This document shows positions 1 to 9,330 of a stretch of 64,000 nt of DNA, in pieces (position 1 is the stretch's first letter; each line of letters opens with the position of its first letter). The translations under genes were made by a program, and so were the position numbers. The stretch lies in NCBI RefSeq assembly GCF_023509035.1, contig NZ_CP075583.1, forward strand, positions 992,001 through 1,056,000, in the 5' to 3' direction. Origin of the DNA: Janthinobacterium lividum. GTDB lineage: Bacteria > Pseudomonadota > Gammaproteobacteria > Burkholderiales > Burkholderiaceae_D. The notes beneath the pieces are model-generated. The model did not search any database, was not told the origin of the DNA, and was given only the letters and a program-made list of their open reading frames with translations.

Positions 1-605
1 GCATCCTGTATTTCATCAAGACCAAGGGACCCGTCTCCACGGCGACCCTGGCCAAGACCCTGGACATGACGGGCGAGGCGGCGCGCCAGCAAGTGCAAAA
101 GCTGGTGGCGGCGGGCCTGATCGAGGGACGCCAGGAAGCGCAGGCGGGCGCCGGGCGGCCGCGCCAGAACTGGGTCTTGACGGAAGCGGGCAATGCGCGC
201 TTTCCCGACACGCATGCGCAGCTGACGATCAAGCTGATCGGCTCGGTGCGCCAGCTGTTCGGCGAAGCGGGGCTGGACAAGCTGATTACCCAGCGCGAAG
301 AGGAAAGCCGCAGCGCGTATGCCTTGGCGTGCTCGGCGCCGGATTTGCCCACGCGTTTGCGGCAGCTGGCGGCGGTGCGCGATGAAGAGGGTTATATGGC
401 GCGCGTGGAAGCGGATGGCGACGACTGGCTGCTGATCGAAGACCACTGCCCCATCTGCGCCGCCGCGCGCACCTGCCAGGGCTTTTGCCGCTCCGAATTG
501 CAGCTGTTCCAGGAAGTGGTGGGGCCGGGCGCCAGCATTGTGCGCGAACAGCATTTGCTGACGAACGCCATGCGGTGTATCTATCGCATTTCGCCGCTTC
601 CTTAA
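1..605 (+). CDS. SufR-like winged-helix transcriptional regulator (5' partial)
   Basis: The reading frame is already open at base 3, so the start lies upstream of the window; 200 residues are visible. The first ~60 look like a winged-helix DNA-binding domain (LAKTLDMTGEAARQQVQKL, then a GRPRQNW wing). The rest is an effector domain ending with a four-cysteine cluster, CPICAAARTCQGFC, of the kind expected to bind an Fe-S cluster or metal. This layout fits the COG2345/SufR family, which controls Fe-S assembly or stress genes. Its target cannot be told from the window. The gene converges on the MFS gene and the two overlap by 4 bp. Confidence 0.7.
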   Translation, partial: ILYFIKTKGPVSTATLAKTLDMTGEAARQQVQKLVAAGLIEGRQEAQAGAGRPRQNWVLTEAGNARFPDTHAQLTIKLIGSVRQLFGEAGLDKLITQREEESRSAYALACSAPDLPTRLRQLAAVRDEEGYMARVEADGDDWLLIEDHCPICAAARTCQGFCRSELQLFQEVVGPGASIVREQHLLTNAMRCIYRISPLP

Positions 606-1861
606 GCTTTCGGAAACAGGGGCCAGGTGCCCAGCGCCACCAGCCCGGCCAGCCACCATACGACGGGCCAGCTGCTGGCCGCCAGCAGGTGCGGGATGGC
701 GATCGGAGTGAGGAACAGCCCCACGTAGACGGCCGTATTCGCCATGCCCAGGGCCGTGCCCGCATTGGCGCCGCCCGCTTCCGTGGCCAGCTCCGTGTAG
801 GCAACGCCATGCCAGGCGGACACGGCGATACCGGCGGCCACCACGGCGGCCATCAACAGCCAGCCCGGCGCGTCCAGCCAGGCGATGCATCCCAGCAAGA
901 CGAACGAGGCCAGCGCTACCAGGGCCGAGCCGCGCAGGTAGGCGGGCCGGTTGGCGTGGCGGTCCGTGTGGCGTCCGCTCCAGATGCGCATCACCATGGC
1001 GCCCGCCTGCAGGGCTACCATCACGGCCGTGATCGCCGCCAGGCCCAGGTGGCCATGGTCGTGCAGGAAGACGGTGGCGAAGCTGAGCACGGCAAATTGC
1101 GGCACGCACAGCAAGCCAATGGCGGCGACCATGCGCCAAACTTTACGATTCCGCAAGGGCGGCGCAGGCTTGACCCCAATCAGGCCCGTGGACGCGTTTT
1201 GCGGGGCCGTGGCGGCCTCGGCAGAGAAATCGGGCTCATGCATCCATCGCCACGTAAAAAACGCCGACAGGCCGCATATGAGGGCCAGGGCGCCAAACAC
1301 GGGCATGAAGCCATAGCGCGATGCCAGGCTGGGCAGGATGAGGGCGCCGAGGCCGCCGCCGAGCGGCACGGCTGTCTGGCGGATGCTCATGGCGAAACCC
1401 CGTTCGCCCGGGCCGAACCAGCGCATCACGGCGCGGCCGCTGGCGCCATTCACGCTGCCGCCCAGCACGCCGACCAGCGCCAAGCCCGCCGCCAGCGCCC
1501 ACAAGGGCGGCACGGCGCTGCCCTGGGGCGTGATCCACAGCAGCAGGGATAGCAAGGCCAGCATGGTGCCCAGCAAGCCGGTCAGCAGCACGGGGCGGTC
1601 GCCCCAGCGGTCGGTGGCCATGCCCCATGGCAATTCGGTCAGGGCCACGCCCAGGCCCATGGCGCCCAGCGCCACCCCCAGTTCTGTATTGCTCAGGTGA
1701 TAGCCGCTGCGCAGCCAGATGGCCGTGGTGGGCATGCCGTTGGCGGCGGCGGAAAAGCTGGCATTGGCCGCCACGCCGACGGCCAGTACTTTCCAGCGAT
1801 GCGAGGCGCCCAACAAGGGCGCTGTGATGGGGACAGAAACGGCAGGGCAGCTGGTGGTCAT
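602..1861 (-). CDS. MFS transporter
   Basis: This 419-residue inner-membrane carrier has about 12 hydrophobic segments. The loop after TM2 carries the MFS signature (GMATDRWGDRP). The start at 1861 (MTTSCPAV) is preferred over longer forms, because those would run through the shared promoter and into the divergent LysR gene at 1974. The substrate is unknown. The divergent LysR gene is its likely regulator, by position. Confidence 0.75.
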   Translation of the reverse strand: MTTSCPAVSVPITAPLLGASHRWKVLAVGVAANASFSAAANGMPTTAIWLRSGYHLSNTELGVALGAMGLGVALTELPWGMATDRWGDRPVLLTGLLGTMLALLSLLLWITPQGSAVPPLWALAAGLALVGVLGGSVNGASGRAVMRWFGPGERGFAMSIRQTAVPLGGGLGALILPSLASRYGFMPVFGALALICGLSAFFTWRWMHEPDFSAEAATAPQNASTGLIGVKPAPPLRNRKVWRMVAAIGLLCVPQFAVLSFATVFLHDHGHLGLAAITAVMVALQAGAMVMRIWSGRHTDRHANRPAYLRGSALVALASFVLLGCIAWLDAPGWLLMAAVVAAGIAVSAWHGVAYTELATEAGGANAGTALGMANTAVYVGLFLTPIAIPHLLAASSWPVVWWLAGLVALGTWPLFPKA

Positions 1862-1912
1862 GGCATGGTGAGGAAAGTGGTTGACCCTGACAGTGTTGCG
1901 CGCTACGATCAT

Positions 1913-1925
1913 TCTGAATATCAGA
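1913..1925. promoter_or_regulatory. Candidate LysR operator between divergent genes
   Basis: A perfect inverted repeat, TCTGA-ATA-TCAGA, lies in the 112-bp spacer between the MFS gene and the divergent LysR gene. It fits the T-N11-A dyad that LysR-type regulators usually bind next to their own gene. Assigning it to this regulator is inference. Confidence 0.4.
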
Positions 1926-1973
1926 TAATTTTTGCTACACCATCCTATAAAACAGGACGATTGAATTTGCGCC

Positions 1974-2873
1974 ATGAGTTTGCTTAATTTCGATATCGCC
2001 TTCTTGCGCAGCTATGTGGCTGGCATCGAGCTGGGCAGCTTTGCCCGCGCGGCCGACAAGGTGGGCCGTTCCACCTCGGCCGTCAGCGCGCAGCTGAAAA
2101 AACTCGAGGAGCAGGCGGGCATGCCCCTGTTCCGCAAGGATGGCCGGGGACTGGCGCTGACGCCGGCCGGCGAAGTCCTGCTCGGCTATGCGCGCCGCCT
2201 GCTGGAACTCAATGACGAGGCGGCCGTCGCCTTGCGCGGCGCGGAACTGGAAGGCTGGATCAGGCTCGGCATGCAGGAGGATTTTGGTGAAGCTTTGCTG
2301 CCCGACGTGCTGGGGCGTTTTGCCCGTGCGCACCCGAAAGTGCGCATCGAGGCGCATGTGGCGCGCAACACGGCCTTGATGCAAGGGCTGGCCATGGGCC
2401 AGCTGGACCTGGCCCTGCTGTGGGGCGGCGCCTGCATCGCCGACGTGGCCGAGTATCCGTCGCAGCAGCGCCAGCATATTGCCGAACCGGCCATGCGCTG
2501 GATCGCTTCGTCCAGCCTGGACTGGCGCCCCGAATCGGGCGAACCGTTACCACTCATTACGTTCGACCGCGATTGCCTGTTCCAGCGCTGCGCCACGCAG
2601 GCGCTCGATAGGGCCGGCATCGCCTGGCGCACGGCGTTTACCAGCCCCAGCCTGGCAGGGCTGTGGGCAGCGGCCGCCGCCGGGCTGGGCGTGACGGTAC
2701 GCACCAGCCTGGGCTTGCCCTCTTCCGTGTGCGCGCTCGATCACGTGGCGGCGGGTTTGCCCGCCCTGCCCCCATTGTCGCTGGAACTGCTGCGCGCCTC
2801 CAGCGTGTCCAGGCCGCCCGTCGAGCGCCTGGCCGGCCTGATCATCGAGTCGCTGCAGAAAGATGCGGCTTAA
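1974..2873 (+). CDS. LysR-family transcriptional regulator
   Basis: This 299-residue protein has an N-terminal winged HTH (residues ~5-65; GSFARAADKVGRSTSAVSAQ, then LFRKDGRGLALTPAG) and a LysR substrate-binding domain (~90-290). It is divergent from the MFS gene and probably controls it, with its own autoregulation. Its 3' end overlaps the convergent SDR gene by 4 bp. The effector cannot be inferred. Confidence 0.88.
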   Translation: MSLLNFDIAFLRSYVAGIELGSFARAADKVGRSTSAVSAQLKKLEEQAGMPLFRKDGRGLALTPAGEVLLGYARRLLELNDEAAVALRGAELEGWIRLGMQEDFGEALLPDVLGRFARAHPKVRIEAHVARNTALMQGLAMGQLDLALLWGGACIADVAEYPSQQRQHIAEPAMRWIASSSLDWRPESGEPLPLITFDRDCLFQRCATQALDRAGIAWRTAFTSPSLAGLWAAAAAGLGVTVRTSLGLPSSVCALDHVAAGLPALPPLSLELLRASSVSRPPVERLAGLIIESLQKDAA

Positions 2874-3622
2874 AACTCCTGCACCGTGGGACGCAGCACG
2901 ATTTCATTGATGCCCACGTCGTCCGGCTGCCCGATCGCATACGCGACGGCGCGTGCCACGGCGTCGGCGGGGATGGCTTGCTTGTAAAACTCTTTCAAGC
3001 CGGCCGCGCTTTCCGCGTGGCTGCTGCCGCCCGTCAGTTCCGTGTCGATGGCGCCCGGCAGGATGGTGGTGGTGCGGATGGTGCCGCCGCTGGCAGCCAG
3101 TTCATGGCGCAAGCCTTCCGAAATGGCGCTGACGGCAAACTTGGTTCCGCTGTAGACGGTGCCGCCCGGACTGAAGACTTTTTGTCCTGCCACCGACGAG
3201 ATGTTAATGAAATGGCCGCTATTTTGCGCCTGGAAATATGGCAGGACGGCGGCGATGCCATTCAACACGCCTTTGATGTTGATATCGATCATCTTGTTCC
3301 ACTCGTCGACCTTCAAGGCGCTCATCGGCGCGATGGCCATCAGCCCCGCGTTGTTGATCAGCACGTCGACCTTGCCGAATACGGCCAGCGCCGTGTCGAT
3401 CAGATTCTTGACGTCGGCAGGCACCGTGACGTCGGTATCGGCAATGGCGGCCTGGCCGCCGGCGGCCGTGATTTCCTCGGCGATGGTATTGAGCAAATCC
3501 ATGCGCCGCGCACCGAGCACGACACAGGCGCCCAGTGCGGCCAGGTGGCGCGCGGTGGCTTCACCCAGGCCGCTGCTGGCACCTGTGATGACGACGACTT
3601 TCCCTGCAATATATTGACTCAT
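2870..3622 (-). CDS. Short-chain dehydrogenase/reductase (YdfG-like SDR)
   Basis: This 250-residue cytosolic NAD(P)-dependent oxidoreductase is of classical SDR length. Visible motifs are TGASSGLG (nucleotide binding, ~residues 13-20), the NNAG strand motif near residue 90, a catalytic Ser in INISSVAG, and the YSGTK Tyr/Lys pair. The substrate is unknown. A decayed LysR gene lies just upstream in divergent orientation, the usual position for the regulator of such an SDR gene, so this enzyme may have lost its cognate regulator. Confidence 0.9.
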   Translation of the reverse strand: MSQYIAGKVVVITGASSGLGEATARHLAALGACVVLGARRMDLLNTIAEEITAAGGQAAIADTDVTVPADVKNLIDTALAVFGKVDVLINNAGLMAIAPMSALKVDEWNKMIDINIKGVLNGIAAVLPYFQAQNSGHFINISSVAGQKVFSPGGTVYSGTKFAVSAISEGLRHELAASGGTIRTTTILPGAIDTELTGGSSHAESAAGLKEFYKQAIPADAVARAVAYAIGQPDDVGINEIVLRPTVQEF

Positions 3623-3654
3623 GATGGATTCCCTGTAGAGGCAGCGGCTGCTGC

Positions 3655-3935
3655 GGATGACAGTTGCGTATTTTTTGCTGTGCTGCCGAACTGGGCAGTT
3701 TCAAGGAAGCAGCCATCCGCCTGGCCATTTCACCGCAGGCCGTGACGCGCGCGGTGCAGGAACTGGAACGCTTGCAGGGCGAATTGCTGTTTCACCGCAA
3801 TACGCGGCAGGTATAGCTTAGCGCATTTGGTGCAAAATTGATAATTCTTGCGCAGCAGGACGTGCAACTGTTCTAGCACGACGACATCGACAGCGGTGAT
3901 GAACCGGCCGGGCTGGCGCGCCTGACGGCGCCCTG
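3655..3935 (+). pseudogene. Decayed LysR regulator (N-terminal fragment)
   Basis: From about 3664 one frame reads as a LysR HTH domain: LRIFCCAAELGSFKEAAIRL, then ISPQAVTRAVQELE and LLFHRNTRQV. It stops at TAG 3814 and again at TAG 3874. Homology-like text continues past both stops (for example DIDSGDEPAGLARLTAP) and then ends at the neighbouring MFS gene. The putative ATG at 3656 is out of frame with the HTH. The effector domain is absent. This is a real remnant, unlike the single-base homopolymer breaks elsewhere. It was probably the divergent regulator of the SDR gene. Confidence 0.75.
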
Positions 3936-3943
3936 TCGACGCT

Positions 3944-5173
3944 TTAATGGGCCGCTTGCCGGGCGATCAGCGCGCGGCTGTCGAATGCCAGTACGGTCAC
4001 GCCCGCCATCGCCACGGCCAGCGCCAGCAGCATGCCGCCATAGCCGGCCTGGTCGAGGATGGCGCCGGCCGCCAGCGGCACCAGCATGCGCCCCGCTGCG
4101 AACAGGCTCGCCTGCACGCCGTAATCGGCGGCGGTATGGCCGGGCCGCGCGAAATACATCATCAGGCCGAATGCCAGACTGGCCGCCGCGCCCATGGCCA
4201 GCGCCACCAGCAGGGCGGTGGCGATGAAGCCTGCCGGCGGCGCTGGCAGCAGCACGGCCAGCGCCAGGGCCAGCAGCGCCAGCAGGCTTAACAGCGTCAC
4301 GGCGGGCAAGGCCTTGGCGACGCCGATGCGACGCGTCACGCGCACGGCCAGCAGGCTGGCCAGCGCCGCCACGATGCCGCCGCCGACGCCTGCGATCAGT
4401 GCCACTTGCTGGGCAGCAAAACCATGGTCGAGCAGCAGCGGCTTCAGGTAAAACCAGGCGCTGCCGATGAAGGGAAAGCACAGCAGCAGCAAGGCATTCC
4501 AGCGCGGCGCGGCCGGCTGGGCAAAATAGCCGCGCCAGTCGGCGCCCCGGTACACTGTGGCGTGACCGGTATTGGCCGTGTGCGAGGTGTTGCCCAGGAG
4601 GAGCAGTCCAGCCGCACCAATGACAATGCCGGCCGCCATCAGCCAGAATGGCGCGCGCCAGCCCCAGCGCGTTTGTAGCAACAGCATGACGCCGCCTCCC
4701 ACGATGGCGCCCAGCGACAGGGCCGCCGAACGGATGCCGCCCGCGCGCAGGCGCTGCGCTTCGGGCAGCATGCGGATGGCCAGCGCATTGACGGGAATAT
4801 CGGCCCAGGTGGTCAGCAAGGCGACGGCGCACGCCAGCGCGAACAGTTCGCCGCGGCTGTGCAGCAGTTCGCGCCACCCCATGAGCAGCATCAGCGCCGC
4901 CAGCAACAGGCAAAGTGCAATCGCCCATGGCCGGTAGCGCTCCGTTCTGGCGCCAGCCTTGCCGCGCATGCGTTCGACAGGCAAGGCCAGCGCGAACTTG
5001 AACAGTGCCGGCAAGCCGGCCAGCTGGAACAGGCCGATATCCATGCCGGACCAGCCATGTTGGCGCATGATCAGCGGCAAGCCTAGCCACAGATAGATGC
5101 CCGGCGCCGTCAGGGACAGGTTGAGCCAGCCGAATAGCGCATGCAGCAGCGTGACGCGCAGGGCCGGCTTCAC
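3944..5173 (-). CDS. MFS transporter, RhtX/FptX/AmpG-like (probable siderophore permease)
   Basis: This 409-residue protein has about 12 TM segments. The GTG start at 5173 overlaps the methyltransferase stop (GTGA), implying translational coupling. No ATG in this frame gives a better start. The N-terminal pattern (LPLIMRQHGWSGMDIGLFQL, then LPALFKFALALPVE) resembles the RhtX/FptX/AmpG branch of MFS. In that branch FptX and RhtX import ferric siderophores across the inner membrane. As the last gene of the Fur-box operon with a FyuA-like receptor, the likely role is inner-membrane uptake of the ligand taken in by that receptor. The family assignment is by eye. Confidence 0.65.
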   Translation of the reverse strand: MKPALRVTLLHALFGWLNLSLTAPGIYLWLGLPLIMRQHGWSGMDIGLFQLAGLPALFKFALALPVERMRGKAGARTERYRPWAIALCLLLAALMLLMGWRELLHSRGELFALACAVALLTTWADIPVNALAIRMLPEAQRLRAGGIRSAALSLGAIVGGGVMLLLQTRWGWRAPFWLMAAGIVIGAAGLLLLGNTSHTANTGHATVYRGADWRGYFAQPAAPRWNALLLLCFPFIGSAWFYLKPLLLDHGFAAQQVALIAGVGGGIVAALASLLAVRVTRRIGVAKALPAVTLLSLLALLALALAVLLPAPPAGFIATALLVALAMGAAASLAFGLMMYFARPGHTAADYGVQASLFAAGRMLVPLAAGAILDQAGYGGMLLALAVAMAGVTVLAFDSRALIARQAAH

Positions 5174-6226
5174 AGCCCATCCTTGCGGGCGATCAGCACT
5201 TGCACGGGCGCCATGGGGAAGTCGCTGGCCTGGTATTGCTCGATGCGTACAAAGCCGGCGTAGCGCAAGTGCTGCGCCAGTTCCCCTTGCCGCGTGACGG
5301 CGCGGCCCAGCATGCGCATGGGCAAATAGTAGGGCAGCACTCTGGCCGCATCTTCCGGCGTCGATGCGATTTCCGCCTGCACGCACACCAGTACGCCACC
5401 CGGTTTCAGGGCCGCGTGCATCTTGCGCAGGGCCGCCGGCATGTCCGGCACGAAGTGCAGCACGGACGAGCACCACAGCATGTCGTAGCCGCTACCGATG
5501 TCGTCGGCAGCCAGGTCGCCGCCCAGGGTATCGAGGCGTGCCGCCAGGCCTGCATGGGCGATATTGGCGGCCGCCACGGCCACTGTTTCCGGCCAGTCGA
5601 AGACGGTTCCCTGCACGCCGGAATGGGCTTGCGCCAGCGCAATGGCAACCCAACCTGGGCCGCCGCCCAGGTCCAGCAGGCGCAGCGCCTTGTCGCGTCC
5701 CGCAAACGGCGCGACCCTGTCCATCACGGACAGCGCGGCGCGCATGGTGACGGCGCGCTGTTCCTGGCCGATTTGCTGTTGCGCGGCGGCGGCCCAGTTG
5801 ACGCCATTGGCGACGTTATAGGGGGAAGGTGAGGCCTTGCCGCCCTCGCGCACGAGCGTGCCCAGCTGCGTGGCGAAATGGCGCAGCGCGTGCAGCCGGT
5901 ACAGCCAGGCATCGCCGCAAAAAGGCAAGCGAGGCACGGCAAAAATATTGCAAGCTCGTCACTGTGCAGCGGTAGCTCGATTCGGTGTCGTTCAAGCTGG
6001 GGGCCACGCCCCGTTCGAGCACATGCATGCTCCATAGCAATTCCAGCAGCAGTGCCGTATGCGGCGCATGCAGCGACAATTTTCGGGCCAGCTGCGTGGG
6101 CGTGTGCGGTTTGGCCAGCACATCGAAAATGTCCAGTTCCAGGGCGGCGGCCAGCGCGTCCGCCTGGACCGGGGCCACAGCCAGGTCCCAGTAGGGTTGC
6201 AGTGCGTGGGAGGTGTTGAATGCCAT
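5170..6226 (-). CDS. SAM-dependent O-methyltransferase, frameshifted (A5/T5 run)
   Basis: The gene is read in two frames joined at the A5 run 5919-5923. The N-terminal part (MAFNTSHALQPYWDLA...) is a dimerisation/winged-helix domain of plant-type O-methyltransferases. The C-terminal part holds the class I SAM fold with LLDLGGGPGW, a later acidic VFDWPE, and LKPGGVLV. Dropping one base gives a continuous ~351-residue protein (...LAFCGDAWLYRL...), the usual family length. The start at 6226 has an AAGGAA ribosome site six bases upstream. The gene lies 29 bp after the TonB receptor and overlaps the MFS gene by 4 bp. It may methylate a siderophore or related aromatic ligand, which is inference. 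Confidence 0.7.
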
Positions 6227-6255
6227 ACGATTTCCTTTCAAGTAATGCAGGTGAA

Positions 6256-8255
6256 TTAGCGTGACCAGCGCAGGCGCAGGCCCGCTTCGCGGGGCGGGCT
6301 GACGACGGTGACGATGCCGTTCTGGTAGCCCACCGCGTCGTAGCGGCGATCCGCCAGGTTGTTGACATAGGCGCTCACATCCCAGGTACTTGTGCGGTAG
6401 CCGGCATTGAGGTTGAGCAAGCCATAGCCGTTACGCCGGTAGCGATTGGCCGCATCGAGAAAGATGGCGCCCGTGCCGCTGAGCGCTGCCTGTCCATGCC
6501 AGCCGCCACCCGCGTCGTAGCGCAAGGCGACCTGGCCGCTGCGGTCGGGCGCGAACGGGTTGTGCTGCCCGTCATAGTTGTTGGCGCCATCGCGGAAGCG
6601 CCCGAAGCGCGTGCGATTGAGTGCCAGTGCCGCCTGCAGTTGCCAGCCGCCGCCGAACAGGTAGTCGAGCTCCGCTTCGACGCCCGTGGAGCGGGCGCTG
6701 GCCGCGTTCGTCAGGTAGACCAGGCCGGGGCTGGGCATTTGCTGCACCTGCATGTCGTCCACCTGCATGCGGTAGACGGCGGCCGCATAGCGCAGGCGTT
6801 TGCCGGCAAGCCAGCCTTTCGCGCCCAGTTCCAGCGCGCGCACGGTTTCCGGAGAGAACGCCGTGTAGCGCGACGAGGGCGCGAAGACGTTGTAGCCGCC
6901 CGCGCGAAAGCCCTCGCTGGCGCTGGCATACAGGAGCAGCGCCTGTCCCGCTTGATATTGCAGGGCCAGCTTGGGCGTCAGCCGGCTCCAGGCGCTGTCC
7001 TGGCGCACGCCCGCAGGCGTGCTGTAGCGCACTTTGTCGCGCTCGTAGCGCGCGCCGCCGTTGATGCTCCAGGCGCCGCCCAGGGGCACGGTCCAGTCCG
7101 TGAACACCGCCGTCGAATTGCCGCCCAGTTTGGCTGCGCTGCGGCTCAGGCCCATGGGCAACTTCTGTTCGTTCAGCAAGTCATGGTCGTCGCGGTCGCC
7201 ATACAGGCCCGCCAGCCATTGCGCGGTGCCCAGCAGCCCTTCCAGGCGCACTTCCTGCGAGGTGGTGCGGAAATGGTGGTCGCGGGCGATGTGCAGCAGG
7301 TCGGCCGGGCGGAAATCCGTATCTTGCTGCGCCTTGTCGAACACATCGCTGCGTGCCGTGATGGCCCGCAGCTTGATGCCGCGCGCCAGTTGCCGCGCCA
7401 CGTCGAGCGAGACGCTGCTGCCCTGCATATGGTTCCAGCTGGGCGTGCCCGATTGCACCGTGGCGCGCGCGGCCGTGGGCGCCGCCCAGAGCGCGGCGCC
7501 ATCATCGTAGGAAAAATGCCGGTAGCGCACGATGGCGTCCGTCAGTGCATCGGGCGTCCAGCGCAGGGCCAGCTTGAGGTTTTCGCTGTCGCGCCCGTCT
7601 TCCACGCGGCCTGTGTTGCCATTCGCGATGAAGCCATCCTGGCGGCGTTTTTCTCCACTGATGCTGGCATACAGGCGGTCGGCGACCAGGGCGCGGCCAA
7701 GGTCGACGCGCAGGGCGCGTTTGTTGCGGCTGCCCGCCTCCACTTCCACGCTGCTGCGCGGGGCATTGCCGGGTATTTTCGAGTAAATATTGATCACCCC
7801 CGCTTCCGCATTGCGGCCGTACAAGGTGCCTTGCGGGCCGCGCAGCACTTCTACCCTGTCCATGCCCAGCAGGTTGTCGTCGAAACCCTGCGCCATCAGC
7901 ACGGGCACACCATCGTTGAGCAGCAAAGTGGCGCTGGAAAAGGAAAAGAAATTCGCCGTCATGCCGCGCATCACGGGCGACAGCACGCCAGCCTGGCCGA
8001 AGGGCTGGAAGGACAGCCCCGGCGTCAGCCGTCCCACGTCTTCCAGTCCCCGCGCGCCAGCCGCGTGCAGGTCCTCTTCGTCGAGTACCGTCACGCTTGC
8101 TGGCACCCGGTCGAGCAGTTGCGCCTGCTTGCTGGCGCTCACGGTCACCATGGGCATGGCACTCTCGTCGGCCCGCACGGTGCAGTGCAGCGAAAACAGC
8201 AAGGCAGGCAGGAAATAATGGGGCCGCAAGGGTTTGGGGGAAGAGAAGGCGTCAT
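6256..8255 (-). CDS. TonB-dependent siderophore receptor, FyuA/pesticin-receptor-like; N-terminal frame break
   Basis: This is an outer-membrane receptor of ~665 residues. A plug domain (VTVSASKQ TonB-box-like segment, VEVLRGPQGTLYGRN) is followed by a 22-strand barrel ending VNNLADRRYDAVGYQNG. The closing region strongly recalls FyuA. In the barrel frame the only upstream start is a TTG at 8274 without a ribosome site. An ATG at 8255 has an AGGAG site (8266-8270) but is one base out of frame. Adding one base to the G5 run 8236-8240 gives MTPSLPPKP followed by the hydrophobic LPALLFSLHCTVRA, a credible signal peptide. First gene of the Fur-box operon. Confidence 0.8.
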
Positions 8256-8305
8256 GTGGGCAAGGCTCCTGCAAAGGTGGGCATGACGCTTATTTTATGC
8301 AACAA

Positions 8306-8320
8306 TGAGAATAATTATCA
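8306..8320. promoter_or_regulatory. Fur box between receptor operon and PchR-like gene
   Basis: TGAGAATAATTATCA matches the 7-1-7 Fur consensus TGATAAT-N-ATTATCA at all but one of the 14 specified positions. It lies between the divergent receptor and AraC genes, so Fe-Fur is predicted to repress both. The match is read directly; binding is inference. Confidence 0.85.
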
Positions 8321-8384
8321 TTTGCATTTGTATGCGATGCGGCGCATTTCGTATGCGGGACGTTGCGCAGGGACAGGAGGAGCG

Positions 8385-9275
8385 ATGGCAGGACATGACA
8401 GGGAAGCGGCAGGCTGGACGCGGCGCCAGCTGGACCCGGGGATGGGCGAGTGCCGCGCCGACCAGCGTCAGGTCGACCAGGGCTTGCTGCTTGTGCATTC
8501 CGATTACCGTCCGCGGCTTGCGCTCGTCGAGCAGTCGAAGCATGACGATGCGGGCGGCCTGGTCATTACCATCGGCCTGGAAGGCGCGTCCGCTTACAGC
8601 ACGCGCGATGGTGAGCAATTGCGTTTCCGGGGCGGCCATACGACCATGACGGTGTTTCGCCATACGAGCGGCGAACGCCGTTTCGAGGCTGGCCAGCGGG
8701 CGGCGCAGCTGCGCGTGCTGGTCGACGAAGATGCGCTGGCGCGCTACTGGCCGGAGGGCTTGACTGCATTGCTGCCCAACGGTGGCGCGCGCCAGCTGGC
8801 GCATGCCGCCACCACACCCGCCGCCACCCTGCACGCCCGGGCGCTGCTGCGCGCGACGGACCCGCTGGCCGTGCATATTGGCGTGCTCAGTCTGCTGGCG
8901 GAACAGTTGCGGGGACTGCGGCCCGCGTCCGCGCTGGTGCCGCGCTGGTCCGAGGCTGAGATTGTCAAACTGGAGCGTGTCCACGCGCTGATGCAGGAGC
9001 AGATGGCGCAGGCACTCACGCTCGATTACCTGTGTGTGCAAGTGGGTTTGAGTTTGTTCAAACTCAAGCAGGGGTGGAAGTACCGCTATGGCGACAGCCC
9101 CCAGCGCACCCTGCTGGCGCTGCGCATGCAGCGGGCCAGGTTGCTATTGGAAAATGGTTGCCAGGTGGCGCAGGCGGGCTGGCAAACGGGCTACCGCCAC
9201 CCGGCCAATTTCAGTGCCGCGTTCAGCCGCTACTTCGGCTACGCACCGAAGACCGTGACGCGCGCGAAGGGCTGA
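8385..9275 (+). CDS. AraC-family regulator, PchR/YbtA-like
   Basis: This 296-residue protein is about the length of PchR. The start at 8385 is fixed by a GGAGG site at 8376-8380. Residues ~1-180 form the ligand-sensing half; two AraC HTH motifs lie at ~210-295 (LTLDYLCVQVGLSLFKLKQG and TGYRHPANFSAAFSRYFGYA). PchR and YbtA activate pyochelin or yersiniabactin uptake genes when the ferric siderophore is present. The divergent position, shared Fur box and receptor type support that role here. No siderophore synthesis genes are visible, so the ligand may be a foreign siderophore. Confidence 0.82.
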   Translation: MAGHDREAAGWTRRQLDPGMGECRADQRQVDQGLLLVHSDYRPRLALVEQSKHDDAGGLVITIGLEGASAYSTRDGEQLRFRGGHTTMTVFRHTSGERRFEAGQRAAQLRVLVDEDALARYWPEGLTALLPNGGARQLAHAATTPAATLHARALLRATDPLAVHIGVLSLLAEQLRGLRPASALVPRWSEAEIVKLERVHALMQEQMAQALTLDYLCVQVGLSLFKLKQGWKYRYGDSPQRTLLALRMQRARLLLENGCQVAQAGWQTGYRHPANFSAAFSRYFGYAPKTVTRAKG

Positions 9276-9330
9276 ACAGGCGGTGTAGAATCGGCGGGCA
9301 GCATTTTTCATCTCACCTCTAGGAGACATG

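Noticed and set aside
6496..8286. A 596-codon open frame antisense to the FyuA-like receptor
   Set aside because: Low-complexity Ala/Arg/Gly protein with no motifs; the minus strand carries a complete receptor.
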